A stretch of DNA of 64,000 bases from Rheinheimera texasensis DSM 17496. GTDB taxonomy: Bacteria > Pseudomonadota > Gammaproteobacteria > Enterobacterales > Alteromonadaceae. The notes beneath the pieces are model-generated. The model was not told where the DNA came from. It saw nothing but the letters and a program-made list of their open reading frames with translations, and made no database searches. A program made the translations under genes and the position numbers. The DNA is taken from the NCBI RefSeq assembly GCF_000711985.1, contig NZ_KL544005.1, forward strand, positions 41,741 through 105,740. Direction: 5' to 3'. Shown piece after piece: positions 29,468-39,792 of this stretch; position 1 is the first letter of the stretch; every line of letters begins with the position of its first letter.

Positions 29468-31630
29468 TTAGTCGCGGACTATTTCCATTTCTGCGGTCAG
29501 ATTGGTGGCTCCATCAACTTTTTCCATCTGCCACAGCAAATAACGGCTGTCGACATGGATAGAGCGGTTAAGCGCCGGATCATAAGCGTAATTGCCGATA
29601 ATGCCCTCAATCACACCGTCAAACAGCAGGCCGACCAATTCGGCTTTGCCGTTCAGCGTTGGTGAACCTGAATTACCGCCTGTGGTATCCACAGTACTTA
29701 AGAAGTTTACCGGTACTGTTTTCAGCTCAGGATGGGCATAAGCGCTGAAGTCACCCGAAGCAATCGCAGCAAGCTGTGGCGCCGGTGCGTTAAACGGGCT
29801 TTGGCCCGTGTGTTTTTCGCTGATGCCTTTGAGAGAAGTGAATGGCTGATAAGCCACACCATCACGCGGCTCATAACCTTTGACTTCACCAAAAGTCACC
29901 CGCAAGGTGCCGTTGGCATCGGCATAGACTGGTTTTTGACTGGCTTTGTTAAAGGCGATGACTGCTTCCATCACTTTTGGCCGCGCCACCGCCAGTTTAC
30001 CGGCCTGGTTCTTCTGTTCATTTTCCAGCGCTAAATCAGTTTCAGCCATCGCCACCGCAAACTGAATGGCCGGATCTGTACTGGCTTTCAGTTCGTCAGG
30101 TGTTTTGCCAACCAACGCCAGCCGCTCGATTTCATCGCCAAGCAGCGAAGTCTGGTAAATTTGCGTCAGTTTGGTGCGTACTGCGGCCTCGTCAAAAGCC
30201 TCGGCAATCCCAAAATACTGGTCAAACGCCGCCAGTCGCTGCGGTTTTGGCAACGCGGCATAATGTTTCAGGAAATGGAACGCAATTTCTAAATCGATGG
30301 CACCATCAAAACTGCGCGACATCCGTTTCAGACCGGCTTTGAAGCGGTCCAAATCGCGTTGCTGATAACCGGTCTCGCGCTCTTCATCCGGTTTTTGTTG
30401 TTCCAGCGCCAGCCGGTACAGTTTACGGCCGGTACTGAACAACTGGGCATAACCAAAATAATTCAGCACCAAATCGCGTTGCTGCGTTGCAGTCTCCGCT
30501 TCGAGCAATTGCTGCAGGCTCAGCAGCGCCGGTTTGTATTTGGCTTTACGCGCAGGATCGGCATCAATCCAGCGATTGAGCACAGCTTCAAATTCGTCTT
30601 TTTGTTGCTGGGTAGCGCCTTTTTGATAGGTCTGGATCATGCCATCATAGTTCTTCGCGTAATTGGCAAGCCCGGCCAAAATCGACTCGTACTTGATGCG
30701 GGCCTCAGAACCTTCAGCGGCATGTTGTTTAATTAATGCAATAGCTTCTTCACGATACTGTTTTGCCGCAGGCAGCACTGTGGTGAACTGGTTTTTCACT
30801 TCAAACGCCGTGTTATAACGGTTGGTGCGGCCCGGATAACCCAGCACCATGACAAAATCACCGGCCTGCACGCCTTTGGCAGAAACTTTTAATGAACTTG
30901 GTGGTACAAAAGGCACGTTTTCTAGATTGTAGTCTGCCGGTTTGCCGTCTTTGCCGACATAAGCGCGATAAAACGAATAATCACCGGTATGACGCGGCCA
31001 CATCCAGTTGTCGATATCGCCGCCAAAACGGCCGACACCATCAGCCGGTGCATAGACCAGTCGCACATCGCGGATTTCGAGCTGTTTAATCAGATAATAT
31101 TCCAGGCCACCATGGAAGCTGTACACCTCACAGCGATAGCCCGGCGCGGTTTCACATTCCGCCACCAGCTCTTTACGCAGCTGGTCAATTTTGTCGAAAC
31201 GGTCTTTGCCCTGCAGTTGCGGGGTTAATTCCTGCTTGATTTGCTGCGTGACATTACTGACGGCTTCCGTCACCAGAATTTTACTGCCGGGTGCTGCCGG
31301 TAACTCTTCAGTCTGAGTTTTGGCCAAAAAGCCACGTTCGATGCGGTTATTTTGCGCTGTGCTGTTGTACTGAATACTGCTGTAGGCGCAATGATGGTTG
31401 GTCAGCGCCAGACCCTGTTTTGATACAAAAGACGCGGTACAGCCACCAAGGCTAATCACCGCGTTCATCGGAAAAGCGGTTAATTCGGCGATTGCTTTGG
31501 CGTCAATCTGCAGGCCTTTAGCTTTTAAAACGCTTTCCAGTTCCGGCAACTGATGCGGTTGCCACATGCCTTCTTCTGCGTTTGCTGCCAGAGCCAATCC
31601 GACAGACAACACAAGCACAGTTTTTTTCAT
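29468..31630 (-). CDS. S46-family serine dipeptidyl-peptidase (DPP7/DPP11-like)
   Basis: A 720-residue exported peptidase that releases dipeptides from peptide N-termini in the periplasm. A signal peptide (MKKTVLVLSVGLALAANA) is followed by a chymotrypsin-like double barrel. The catalytic triad fits His in TNHHCAY (about 77), Asp in GGDIDNWMWPRH (about 207) and Ser in GGNSGSPTLN (about 653). A helical insertion domain covers the middle. I start at ATG 31630 (AGGA upstream). Whether it prefers hydrophobic (DPP7) or acidic (DPP11) side chains is not decided. It is monocistronic and suits a protein-degrading lifestyle. Confidence 0.9.
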   Translation of the reverse strand: MKKTVLVLSVGLALAANAEEGMWQPHQLPELESVLKAKGLQIDAKAIAELTAFPMNAVISLGGCTASFVSKQGLALTNHHCAYSSIQYNSTAQNNRIERGFLAKTQTEELPAAPGSKILVTEAVSNVTQQIKQELTPQLQGKDRFDKIDQLRKELVAECETAPGYRCEVYSFHGGLEYYLIKQLEIRDVRLVYAPADGVGRFGGDIDNWMWPRHTGDYSFYRAYVGKDGKPADYNLENVPFVPPSSLKVSAKGVQAGDFVMVLGYPGRTNRYNTAFEVKNQFTTVLPAAKQYREEAIALIKQHAAEGSEARIKYESILAGLANYAKNYDGMIQTYQKGATQQQKDEFEAVLNRWIDADPARKAKYKPALLSLQQLLEAETATQQRDLVLNYFGYAQLFSTGRKLYRLALEQQKPDEERETGYQQRDLDRFKAGLKRMSRSFDGAIDLEIAFHFLKHYAALPKPQRLAAFDQYFGIAEAFDEAAVRTKLTQIYQTSLLGDEIERLALVGKTPDELKASTDPAIQFAVAMAETDLALENEQKNQAGKLAVARPKVMEAVIAFNKASQKPVYADANGTLRVTFGEVKGYEPRDGVAYQPFTSLKGISEKHTGQSPFNAPAPQLAAIASGDFSAYAHPELKTVPVNFLSTVDTTGGNSGSPTLNGKAELVGLLFDGVIEGIIGNYAYDPALNRSIHVDSRYLLWQMEKVDGATNLTAEMEIVRD

Positions 31631-31825
31631 CGGTAATTTTCCTTGCTGACGCTGACTCGCAGGCAACGCGGTCAGTCTCCATGAGTGGGCAGTGATGGTC
31701 AGCATTGTGCGATAAATCCGCCGCGAAAATACAGTCCCTGTCGCAGAAAATCGTCAGACCTTGAAAAAAAGCCGCCGGAACCCCAAATCCTGCAGCTGTA
31801 ACTATCCGCAAGCAGAGCGAAATGT

Positions 31826-32320
31826 ATGGAAAAACACCTGGAAACCCTGATGTATGCCAGCCGCTGGCTGATGGCCCCTATTTATCTCGGCCTCAGTCTG
31901 GTGCTGATCGCACTTGGCATTAAATTTTTTCAGGAAATTTTTCACCTGCTGCCCAATATTCTGCAGACCAAAGAAGCGGACCTGATTTTAGTCGTGTTAT
32001 CGATGATTGATATCGCGCTGGTTGGCGGGCTGATTGTGATGGTGATGTTTTCAGGCTACGAAAATTTTGTTTCCAGACTGGACATAGATGAGTCCGCCGA
32101 AAAACTGAACTGGTTGGGGAAAGTTGATTCCGGCTCACTGAAAAACAAAGTGGCTGCCTCTATTGTGGCCATTTCTTCTATCCATCTGCTAAAAGTTTTT
32201 ATGGATACACCCAACATCGCTAACGACAAAATTAAGTGGTACTTGTTGATCCATATCACTTTTGTCCTGTCTGCTTTTGTGATGGGTTATCTGGACAAGC
32301 TGACCAAAGAAAAAGTCTGA
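31826..32320 (+). CDS. yqhA: YqhA-family (UPF0114) membrane protein
   Basis: A 164-residue inner-membrane protein with four hydrophobic segments (about 15-35, 52-74, 108-124, 136-153) and the family opening [17 protein letters not shown]00645/UPF0114 proteins are widespread and uncharacterised. It stands alone, divergent from the peptidase gene and followed by the hybrid kinase gene on the same strand after 81 bp. Confidence 0.88.
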   Translation: MEKHLETLMYASRWLMAPIYLGLSLVLIALGIKFFQEIFHLLPNILQTKEADLILVVLSMIDIALVGGLIVMVMFSGYENFVSRLDIDESAEKLNWLGKVDSGSLKNKVAASIVAISSIHLLKVFMDTPNIANDKIKWYLLIHITFVLSAFVMGYLDKLTKEKV

Positions 32321-32355
32321 AATTGACCCGGACCAAGGGCTGGGTTAATTTATCA

Positions 32356-32388
32356 GGTCTGCGCTCCATCAGGAGCCGCGTTCAGACC
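32356..32388 (+). promoter_or_regulatory. Hairpin before the hybrid kinase gene
   Basis: GGTCTG (32356-32361) pairs with CAGACC (32383-32388), enclosing GCTCC (32363-32367) with GGAGC (32372-32376). The GAGG ribosome binding site follows directly. It could be a weak yqhA terminator or a leader structure of the kinase gene. Confidence 0.4.
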
Positions 32389-32401
32389 ACGAGGTTTTGC
32401 T

Positions 32402-35400
32402 GTGCAGGGATTTGCGTCAGTTTTTTTATCGTTCACCAGGTTGCTGACAGCTTGTCTGCTGCTGCTCAGCACGCTGGCGCCGGCTATGGAAGCCGGTCTA
32501 CCCCTGTTAAAGAACTTTAAACCTAAAGACTATAATGCCGGCACCCAGAACTGGGCTTTGCTGCAAGATTCCGACGGTCTGATTTACGCCGGCAATAATG
32601 TCGGCGTGCTCGAATTCGACGGTGTGCACTGGCGTACGCTGGCGACTACCAACCAGTCCGTGGTGCGCTCGCTGGCGCTTGGCACTGATGGCCGCATCTA
32701 TGTTGGCGCCAAAGGCGATTTAGGCTACATCAATAAAAGCCAGCCACAGGGCGCGCAGTTTGTGTCCTGGCGCGAACGCATTCCGGCCGCGTACCGTAAC
32801 TTTCAGGATATCCGTCAGACCTTTGTTACCGACCAGGGCGTGTTATTTGTCGCCCGCTCTTACCTGTTTTTAATCAACGATCAGGAAGTCCGCAGCTGGA
32901 CCAGCGAGTCGGCTTTTATGAAGGCGTTTCAGCTCAACGACCGCATTCTGATCAAGGAACAGGACACTGGCCTGCTGGAACTGAGCAACGGCCGGCTGGA
33001 ACCTTTGCCCGCCGCCCAGCCGCTGGCTGACAAAGCGGTGTTTATTGCCGAGCAATGGGATGAAAATCAGGTGCTGATTGGCACCCGCGACGCTGGTTTT
33101 TTTCTGCTGGGTCCGCTTGGCATGACCTCCTTCACGCTGCCCGCCAGCACCGAACTGAATGAAGCGATGATTTATACCAGTCAGCGCCTGCGCAACGGCC
33201 TGCTGGCCGTCGGTACTGTTCGCAACGGCATTTACCTGTTAGACGACAAAGGCAATATCCACAGCCATATCAATAAGTTTTCCGGCATGCTTGATGACAA
33301 TGTCCGCGCCTTGATGGAAGACAGGCAACAGGGTCTGTGGGTAGCGATGGACCATGGCCTGGCCCGGGTGGAAGCGTCGTCTGCGATTTCGATGTTTAAT
33401 CATGTGATGGGCCTCAAAGGCAATGTGCTGTCGTTACACCGCTATGCCGGCCAGCTGTTTGCCGGCACAAGTCAGGGTTTATTCCGGCTGCAGGCGGACG
33501 GCATCAAAGCGGCGCACTTTACCGCCATCGACAGCTTTACCAATCAGACCTGGGATTTCGCCGATTTTGACGACTCGATGCTGATCGCCAACAACAAAGG
33601 CGTATTTCAGTATAAAAATGGCAATGTCAGCCAGATTTACAGCGCCCCGCTACCAGCCAAAGTGTTGCTGGTGTCACGTCGTCAACCGAATCTGGTTTGG
33701 GTCGGTCTGCAAAACGGCCTGACCCGCCTGCAGTTTGACGGTCAGCAATGGCGTGAATTGGGCTCTGTTGCCGGCATTGAAGGCAATCTCAACAGTCTGG
33801 TCGAAGAAAATGACGGCACCTTATGGATCGGCAGCCTGGCACACGGCATTTACCGCCTGCAAAATGGTGATCCGGCATTAATTGACAAATTTACTGAAAC
33901 AGCCGGATTGCCCAGCCTGAATCGCAATTCGGTGCATCGCTGGTCCGGTGGTTTGTTGTTCGCGACAGTCGCAGGTTTGTATCAATTTAACCAAAGCACG
34001 CAGAGTTTTCAGCTCCATCCCGTGTTTCGTGATTTGTTCCCCGAGCAGCCCTGGGTCCGTTCACCAACGCAAGACAGTGCCGGCCGCATCTGGATGATCA
34101 ACTGGGACAACCAGACCGGCGAACGTCAGGCCGGGGCTGCGGAAAAACTGGCGGCAGACCAACCTTATCATTGGTCGGCCGCGCCATTGTTTCCACTGGC
34201 CGACACGCCACTGGACGTGATTCTGGCAGAAGATGCCGCGGTCACCTGGTTTGGTGGCGCTGAAGGGATCTTCCGGTTTGATGCCAACCGCATCAGCAAA
34301 GCGCAGGTCGCTCACCCCCCTTTGATCCGTCGAGTGGTCAGTCGCGACAACCAGACGCATTTTGCCGGCGGCCATTTGTCCAAACTACAGCTTGGCGCCG
34401 ACCAGAATTCTTTGCGAATAGAATACACAGTACCGCGTTACGGCCATCTGGACACTAACCTGTTTCAGGTACAGTTGGTTGGCAACGATACCGCCTGGTC
34501 AGATTGGCATAACGAAACCTATCGTGACTATACCAATCTGGCGCCCGGCAGTTATCAGTTTAAATTGCGCTACAAAAATGCCTTTGGCGAAGTCAGTGAA
34601 GCCACACCACTACACCTGCAAATAGCAGCGCCCTGGTATCAAAGCTGGTGGGCCTATCTGGTGTATGCGCTGCTGTCGCTGTTATTGTTGAAAAGCCTGA
34701 TTGGCTGGCGTGTGCGCCCCGTGTTACAGGAAAACAGCAAACTGGAAGACTTAGTCCGCCAGCGTACTCAGCATCTGGAAGATACGATGCTGATGCTGGA
34801 AGGCGCCAAGCAAAAAGCCGAAGCTGCAGCTGTTGCCAAAAGCGAATTTCTCGCCAATATGAGCCATGAGATCCGCACACCGATGAATGCGATTATCGGT
34901 TTCGCCCAGCTCGCACAGAACAGTGAGTCCTTCGCCGACCAACAGCTTTATTTAAGTAAGATCACCGCATCCAGCAAAATTTTATTAAGCATTATCAATG
35001 ACATTCTCGATTTCTCCAAAGTCGAGGCCGGCAAGCTGGAGTTGGAACAAGTGCGCTTCCGGCTGCAGGATATGCTGCAGCAAATCCGCGATTTGTTTAT
35101 AGAACAAGCGCGGCAAAAGCGGCTGGAACTGCAGTTCAGTGTCGATCCACAAGTGCCGGCCTGGTTGATTGGTGATCCGCTGCGGCTCAGTCAGGTGCTG
35201 ATTAACCTGCTCAGCAATGCGGTCAAATTTACCGGTCAGGGGAAAGTGGTGCTGCGCGTTGATTTAGCATTGCAGGTCAAAGCGCCGGAAACCCCGGCCG
35301 AAGTCTGGTTGCATTTTGCCGTGCAGGATACCGGTATTGGCCTGAGCCCGGAGCAATGCAGCAATCTGTTTCAGGCATTTAGCCAGGCTGACAGCTCAAC

Positions 35401-36016
35401 CAGCCGCAAATATGGTGGCACCGGGCTTGGCCTGAGTATCGCACAGCGTCTGGTACAACTGATGGGCGGCCGCATTGATGTGCAAAGCCAGGCCGGCATC
35501 GGCAGTACTTTCAGCTTTAACATCCGCAGTTACCGGGCAGAATCCGGTGCTGAGGGTAAAGCTGCACCGCGCTCAGACCTGAGCACTCCGCCAGCGAATC
35601 TGCCACCAGAGTCAGGACTAGCCCAGGCATTCCCCACTGAACCCGCCTCTGGCGCAGCCAACCGTATTTTGCTGGTCGAAGATAACAGCTACAACCAGAC
35701 ACTGGCACGGATCATCCTGCAACATGCCGGTTTTGCTGTCGACGTTGCCGACCACGGTGAACAGGCTTTGTCACAACTGAAACTACAACAGTATGCGCTG
35801 GTGCTGATGGACGTGCATATGCCGACGATGGATGGCTACACCGCGACTAAATTACTACGCCAGCAGCCGGTTTACGCCAAATTGCCAGTGATTGCGCTGA
35901 CAGCGCACGCCACAGAAGAGTTTCGCCGCGAGTGCCTGGAAGCTGGCATGAATGATTTTATCGCCAAGCCATTTGATGCCAGAACATTACTGAGCAAAGT
36001 GCAGGAATGGGTCTGA
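32402..36016 (+). CDS. Beta-propeller hybrid histidine kinase (Reg_prop-Y_Y_Y-HisKA-HATPase-REC)
   Basis: A 1204-residue one-piece two-component sensor. A signal peptide (about 1-29) is followed by periplasmic two-component propeller repeats forming two beta-propellers (about 35-650; units such as SDGLIYAGNNVGVLEFDG and NDGTLWIGSLAHGIYRLQ). A Y_Y_Y domain (about 663-740), one TM helix (about 751-768), HisKA with FLANMSHEIRTPMNAI (His near 820), HATPase (DTGIGLSPEQ, GTGLGLSIA) and a C-terminal receiver with Asp in VLMDVHMPTMDG (near 1135) follow. It begins with GTG (GAGG 7 nt upstream). Unlike Bacteroides homologues it has no DNA-binding output, so it must pass phosphate to another protein. 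Confidence 0.92.
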   Translation: MQGFASVFLSFTRLLTACLLLLSTLAPAMEAGLPLLKNFKPKDYNAGTQNWALLQDSDGLIYAGNNVGVLEFDGVHWRTLATTNQSVVRSLALGTDGRIYVGAKGDLGYINKSQPQGAQFVSWRERIPAAYRNFQDIRQTFVTDQGVLFVARSYLFLINDQEVRSWTSESAFMKAFQLNDRILIKEQDTGLLELSNGRLEPLPAAQPLADKAVFIAEQWDENQVLIGTRDAGFFLLGPLGMTSFTLPASTELNEAMIYTSQRLRNGLLAVGTVRNGIYLLDDKGNIHSHINKFSGMLDDNVRALMEDRQQGLWVAMDHGLARVEASSAISMFNHVMGLKGNVLSLHRYAGQLFAGTSQGLFRLQADGIKAAHFTAIDSFTNQTWDFADFDDSMLIANNKGVFQYKNGNVSQIYSAPLPAKVLLVSRRQPNLVWVGLQNGLTRLQFDGQQWRELGSVAGIEGNLNSLVEENDGTLWIGSLAHGIYRLQNGDPALIDKFTETAGLPSLNRNSVHRWSGGLLFATVAGLYQFNQSTQSFQLHPVFRDLFPEQPWVRSPTQDSAGRIWMINWDNQTGERQAGAAEKLAADQPYHWSAAPLFPLADTPLDVILAEDAAVTWFGGAEGIFRFDANRISKAQVAHPPLIRRVVSRDNQTHFAGGHLSKLQLGADQNSLRIEYTVPRYGHLDTNLFQVQLVGNDTAWSDWHNETYRDYTNLAPGSYQFKLRYKNAFGEVSEATPLHLQIAAPWYQSWWAYLVYALLSLLLLKSLIGWRVRPVLQENSKLEDLVRQRTQHLEDTMLMLEGAKQKAEAAAVAKSEFLANMSHEIRTPMNAIIGFAQLAQNSESFADQQLYLSKITASSKILLSIINDILDFSKVEAGKLELEQVRFRLQDMLQQIRDLFIEQARQKRLELQFSVDPQVPAWLIGDPLRLSQVLINLLSNAVKFTGQGKVVLRVDLALQVKAPETPAEVWLHFAVQDTGIGLSPEQCSNLFQAFSQADSSTSRKYGGTGLGLSIAQRLVQLMGGRIDVQSQAGIGSTFSFNIRSYRAESGAEGKAAPRSDLSTPPANLPPESGLAQAFPTEPASGAANRILLVEDNSYNQTLARIILQHAGFAVDVADHGEQALSQLKLQQYALVLMDVHMPTMDGYTATKLLRQQPVYAKLPVIALTAHATEEFRRECLEAGMNDFIAKPFDARTLLSKVQEWV

Positions 36017-36046
36017 ACTTCGGGGAACAACACAGTTGGCATACCG

Positions 36047-36832
36047 CTAGCGGTATGCGGCCAGGATCTGCTCGATTTTTCCTTGTTGGGTAAGCTTTGT
36101 GATGGTTTGATTCAGCAGCGCAATAGTCTGCTCGGCCAGTAGGGGCGAATACATACAACGGATTTGATTCCGTTCGATCTCCACCACATGCAAGTCCTGT
36201 TTTTGCGCAAGCAGATAACCGAATTCAAACTCAGACACCACCACCGCATTCAAATGGCGTTTCTGCAGATGCCGCAAGCTTTCCGCCGGCGAATAACTGT
36301 CGACCCGTTGCAACTGACCTTTGGCAAATAACTCAGTTAAAGTTGGATAGACATATCCAAACGTGGTGCCGACTTTGCCCGTGACGCGCTGCTTAAAATC
36401 GGCAAAATCGCGATAAGGCTGGTTAGATATATACAGATCGCGATGGACAAACAACGGCGGGCTCCAGCGCAGATCTGGTTCGGTGAACCAATCCGGTGTG
36501 CCATTGCAATACAAATCCAGCTGCCCGCGCAGCAGCATGTCTGTCACCCTTTTGCGTGGAATAGCTTCAATTTGCAACGGGCGCTGCATCGCGACACTAA
36601 TCTGCTGATAAATATCAAATAAAATGCCGCCATTGGGCACCTGCTGCGCGTCAGTCAACACAAATGGTGGAGCGTCGGCGATATGCGGTACCCGTAACGG
36701 TGCTTCAATGGCCAGCACAGTGCAAGGCCACAACAACCATTGCGCCCGGATAAAGCCGTTTATGATTTGTTTCAACAGCAGTCGCCCTCTGGCTACCCTT
36801 CTGCCTGATAGCATAGCTGTGATCAGCTGCAT
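36047..36832 (-). CDS. Periplasmic solute-binding protein, family 3-like
   Basis: A 261-residue protein with an N-terminal hydrophobic stretch (INGFIRAQWLLWPCTVLAIEA) and the bilobal binding-protein pattern (PPFVLTD, GGILFDIYQQI, GKVGTTFGYVYPTL, LTQQGKIEQILAAY). It resembles SBP_bac_3 proteins but has no transporter genes beside it. Its ATG lies 10 nt before the end of the diguanylate cyclase gene, so the two are translationally coupled. It may bind a small ligand and signal to its neighbour. The start is uncertain because the signal peptide only begins near residue 23. Confidence 0.75.
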   Translation of the reverse strand: MQLITAMLSGRRVARGRLLLKQIINGFIRAQWLLWPCTVLAIEAPLRVPHIADAPPFVLTDAQQVPNGGILFDIYQQISVAMQRPLQIEAIPRKRVTDMLLRGQLDLYCNGTPDWFTEPDLRWSPPLFVHRDLYISNQPYRDFADFKQRVTGKVGTTFGYVYPTLTELFAKGQLQRVDSYSPAESLRHLQKRHLNAVVVSEFEFGYLLAQKQDLHVVEIERNQIRCMYSPLLAEQTIALLNQTITKLTQQGKIEQILAAYR

Positions 36833-39774
36833 ACGCAGTTCCGTCCCTGCGCTTTGGCCTGATAGAGCAGCTGGTCAGCACGGCTCAGCAATTTTTCGTA
36901 ACTTCCAACTGCGTCTTGTTGTGCCACACCAAAACTGGCTGTAACCCGCAAACCGGGCACCTCCGCGGACAAATCCAACGCTGTGATAGCCAGACGGATG
37001 CGTTCGCTGATCTCAACCGCCTGGGGCAGCGCTGTTTGTGGCAGCAATAATGCGAATTCTTCGCCGCCCCAGCGCGCAATCCGGTCAATTTCACGCACTT
37101 CCTCGCGCAGCAGTGCAGCAAGACGCTGCAGCACCAGATCACCCGCTTGATGCGACCAGTTGTCATTGATGGTTTTGAAATGATCGATATCCAGCATGAC
37201 CAGACACAGTGGTTGCCCAAGCCGCTGCGCTCGGCTGAATTCGAACGCCAGTTGTTCATCAAAAGCCCGCCGGTTGGCAAGACCAGTTAAACCATCCTCC
37301 CTCGCCTGCGCAGCAAAAGCGGCCGCTTGTTGCTGTAGTTGCTCCGCCAGCTGGGTTTTCTCCGCTACCGCTTGCCGCAAACTTTGCGCTTGTGCCAGTA
37401 ATTCCGTGGTTTTGCCGGCAACCTGCAGTTTTAGTTTCAGTTCCGACTGACTAAGCCGGTACAGCCGCCAGCGCACAAAGCCGAACAACGCAAACAAAAC
37501 CACAACACCGGCAACCAGCTGAACCCAGCCTTTTTGCCAGAAAAGCGGCAGCACTCTGAATTCAATCCGGGCCACATCGTTGTTCCAGTCACTCTCCGGA
37601 TAAGCGGCACTGACCACAAGCCGGTAATCGCCCGGTGGCAGATTGGTATATTCGGCGTGATTGGCGGTCCCCCGCGCCACCCAATCCGACTCCACGCCCT
37701 GCAACTGGGTACGGTATAAAATCCGCGATGGCATCACATAACTAAGCCCGGCAAATTCAAAGCGAACCCGAAAGGTACCCGCTGGCAACTCCGGACGCTG
37801 CAGCGACACTTCCCGGCCGTCAGCACTAATTTGCTGCACGACCACCGGCGGCGGTTTCAAACTGAATTGCGCCAGCCGGTCCGGGTCGACGCTGGCCACG
37901 CCCATCGATGTAGCAAACCATAAAGTGCCGTCACGACGCACCGTGGCCGCAGGCACCGAGCCGCCATTACACTGGGCGCTCAGCATGCCGTCGGCTTCGC
38001 CAAACATATCAGAGCCGGATAGCCGTTTTAGCTTGCCGTCTGCCACAGCATGGGCGTCCTGTTGACTGATCCGCACAATACCTCTATTGCTGCTCAACCA
38101 GAAATCACCTTTGTTATCTGCGAGCAAAGCAAAGATTTTTTCCACTGGCACTCCTGCACTGCGGCCAACCAGTCTCAAGATATTGCGGGTAAAATCATAA
38201 CGAATGAGACCTCGGTCCGTCGCCAACCAGATATACGGGCTGTCTTTGTCATGATGAAAACCAAACACATATTCAGCCTGTTCCTGACTGACCAGACTCA
38301 GCGGGCGCAGATGACCATCAGTCCAAACCGCGGCCCCGGCCCCGGTGCCAATCCAAAGCTGCCCCTTTTGCTGATGGTCTGCGGCCTGATAATGCAGTGC
38401 CGAAACAAAATTTGCAGGCAGCCCTTCTGCGACGGTGAATAACCTGAGCTGCTGCTGATGCAGTAGATTCAGGCCGGCCGTGGTGCCAATAAAGACCTGA
38501 TCAGCAACAACTGCAATAGCCCGGACTTCATTTGCGGCTAAGCCATTGCCACGATGATAATGCGCTACGACTTGCCCCTGATGTAGCTGGTAGACGCCAT
38601 CGCCATAAGTCCCAACCCAGACATCGCCTTGCTCCCCTTCTGCCAGACTCAGTACCGATACACTTTCACTCAGGCGGATTTTGCTGACCTGACCAGCCGA
38701 CCAACGGTCAAGACCACCGGCACTGCCAATCCAGACACTGCCATCAGAATGTTCCAGTACTGTACGGACATAATTGTCGGCGAGGCCCTGCTGCAGCGTC
38801 AGATTGGTAAAAGGCGTTTCACGCAGGCGGTATAAACCAGCATTGGTACCGACCCAGATACTTTGCTCACTGTCCTGAAAAATACTCAGTACCCTGTTAT
38901 TCGGCAGCCCATCTTGCACACTCAGCTGCTCGATACCCAAGGAACTAAACCGCTGCAGACCTTGATTCAAGGTGCCAATCCAGATCTGATCCTCTGCATC
39001 AACATACAATGCCGTCACGGCAACATTACTCAGCCCTGGGGCTACTAAGCCGAATGTCTGGCCGTCAAAGCGAAACAAGCCCTGCTCTGAACCAACCAGC
39101 AGCCGGCCTTGTTGATCAAGGGCCAGCGCGAATACATTTACATCTGGTTTGGCGGGCAATAATGCCACTTGCTCAAAACGGATCTCGGGCGCAGCAGGGT
39201 CGACGCGATACAGGCCTTGCTGCGTTGCAATCCACATCATTCCCTGCCGGTCTTGCTGTAACTGATAGGCCACCCGCACCGGCAAACCCGCTTCAATGCC
39301 AAAACGCTGATATTGCCCATCTGCACGCTGACGCGCCACGCCACCACCTTCGATGGCAAACCAGAGCTGGCCTTGCTGGTCGCGGACCAGATCATTGATG
39401 AGCTGCCCGAGCGGTGGCAAGCTTTGCCAGCGGCCGGTACCCACCCGGCTAATACCGCCGCGTGCACCGGCGACTAATAAACTACCGTCCTGTTCACGGA
39501 ATAATGTCCGCACGCCGGCATCCGGTAATCCTGTGAAAGCATCGCGGCCAAATACGGTAAAGTCCCTACCGTCATATCGTGCCGCCCCTTCCCAGGTGGC
39601 GAGCCACAAATAGCCATCACCGCTTTGCTGGATATTGTTGATGGTGTTATGTGGCAAGCCGTCGCGCGTGGTCCAGCTTTCGCGGAAATAATCATGCAGC
39701 GGCGTGACAGCCAACGCTGGCCATGCCAGCAGTAAACTCAGGCTGCACCACAGGATGATTTTAATCCACAGCAT
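36823..39774 (-). CDS. Beta-propeller diguanylate cyclase (Reg_prop-Y_Y_Y-GGDEF)
   Basis: A 983-residue membrane sensor that should make c-di-GMP. It has a signal peptide (MLWIKIILWCSLSLLLAWPALA), two periplasmic propellers (about 30-640; repeats such as SEQSIWVGTNAGLYRL), a Y_Y_Y domain (about 658-735), TM near 745-765, a coiled coil with LAEQLQQQ, and a GGDEF domain (DGLTGLANRRAFDEQ near 825, active site WGGEEFALLL near 903). An inhibitory RxxD site (REID) stands five residues before GGEEF. I use ATG 39774, with GGAG 6 nt upstream. gabD ends 18 nt upstream, and the solute-binding gene overlaps downstream. Confidence 0.92.
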   Translation of the reverse strand: MLWIKIILWCSLSLLLAWPALAVTPLHDYFRESWTTRDGLPHNTINNIQQSGDGYLWLATWEGAARYDGRDFTVFGRDAFTGLPDAGVRTLFREQDGSLLVAGARGGISRVGTGRWQSLPPLGQLINDLVRDQQGQLWFAIEGGGVARQRADGQYQRFGIEAGLPVRVAYQLQQDRQGMMWIATQQGLYRVDPAAPEIRFEQVALLPAKPDVNVFALALDQQGRLLVGSEQGLFRFDGQTFGLVAPGLSNVAVTALYVDAEDQIWIGTLNQGLQRFSSLGIEQLSVQDGLPNNRVLSIFQDSEQSIWVGTNAGLYRLRETPFTNLTLQQGLADNYVRTVLEHSDGSVWIGSAGGLDRWSAGQVSKIRLSESVSVLSLAEGEQGDVWVGTYGDGVYQLHQGQVVAHYHRGNGLAANEVRAIAVVADQVFIGTTAGLNLLHQQQLRLFTVAEGLPANFVSALHYQAADHQQKGQLWIGTGAGAAVWTDGHLRPLSLVSQEQAEYVFGFHHDKDSPYIWLATDRGLIRYDFTRNILRLVGRSAGVPVEKIFALLADNKGDFWLSSNRGIVRISQQDAHAVADGKLKRLSGSDMFGEADGMLSAQCNGGSVPAATVRRDGTLWFATSMGVASVDPDRLAQFSLKPPPVVVQQISADGREVSLQRPELPAGTFRVRFEFAGLSYVMPSRILYRTQLQGVESDWVARGTANHAEYTNLPPGDYRLVVSAAYPESDWNNDVARIEFRVLPLFWQKGWVQLVAGVVVLFALFGFVRWRLYRLSQSELKLKLQVAGKTTELLAQAQSLRQAVAEKTQLAEQLQQQAAAFAAQAREDGLTGLANRRAFDEQLAFEFSRAQRLGQPLCLVMLDIDHFKTINDNWSHQAGDLVLQRLAALLREEVREIDRIARWGGEEFALLLPQTALPQAVEISERIRLAITALDLSAEVPGLRVTASFGVAQQDAVGSYEKLLSRADQLLYQAKAQGRNCVCS

Positions 39775-39792
39775 GTCCATCTCCGGCTGATC

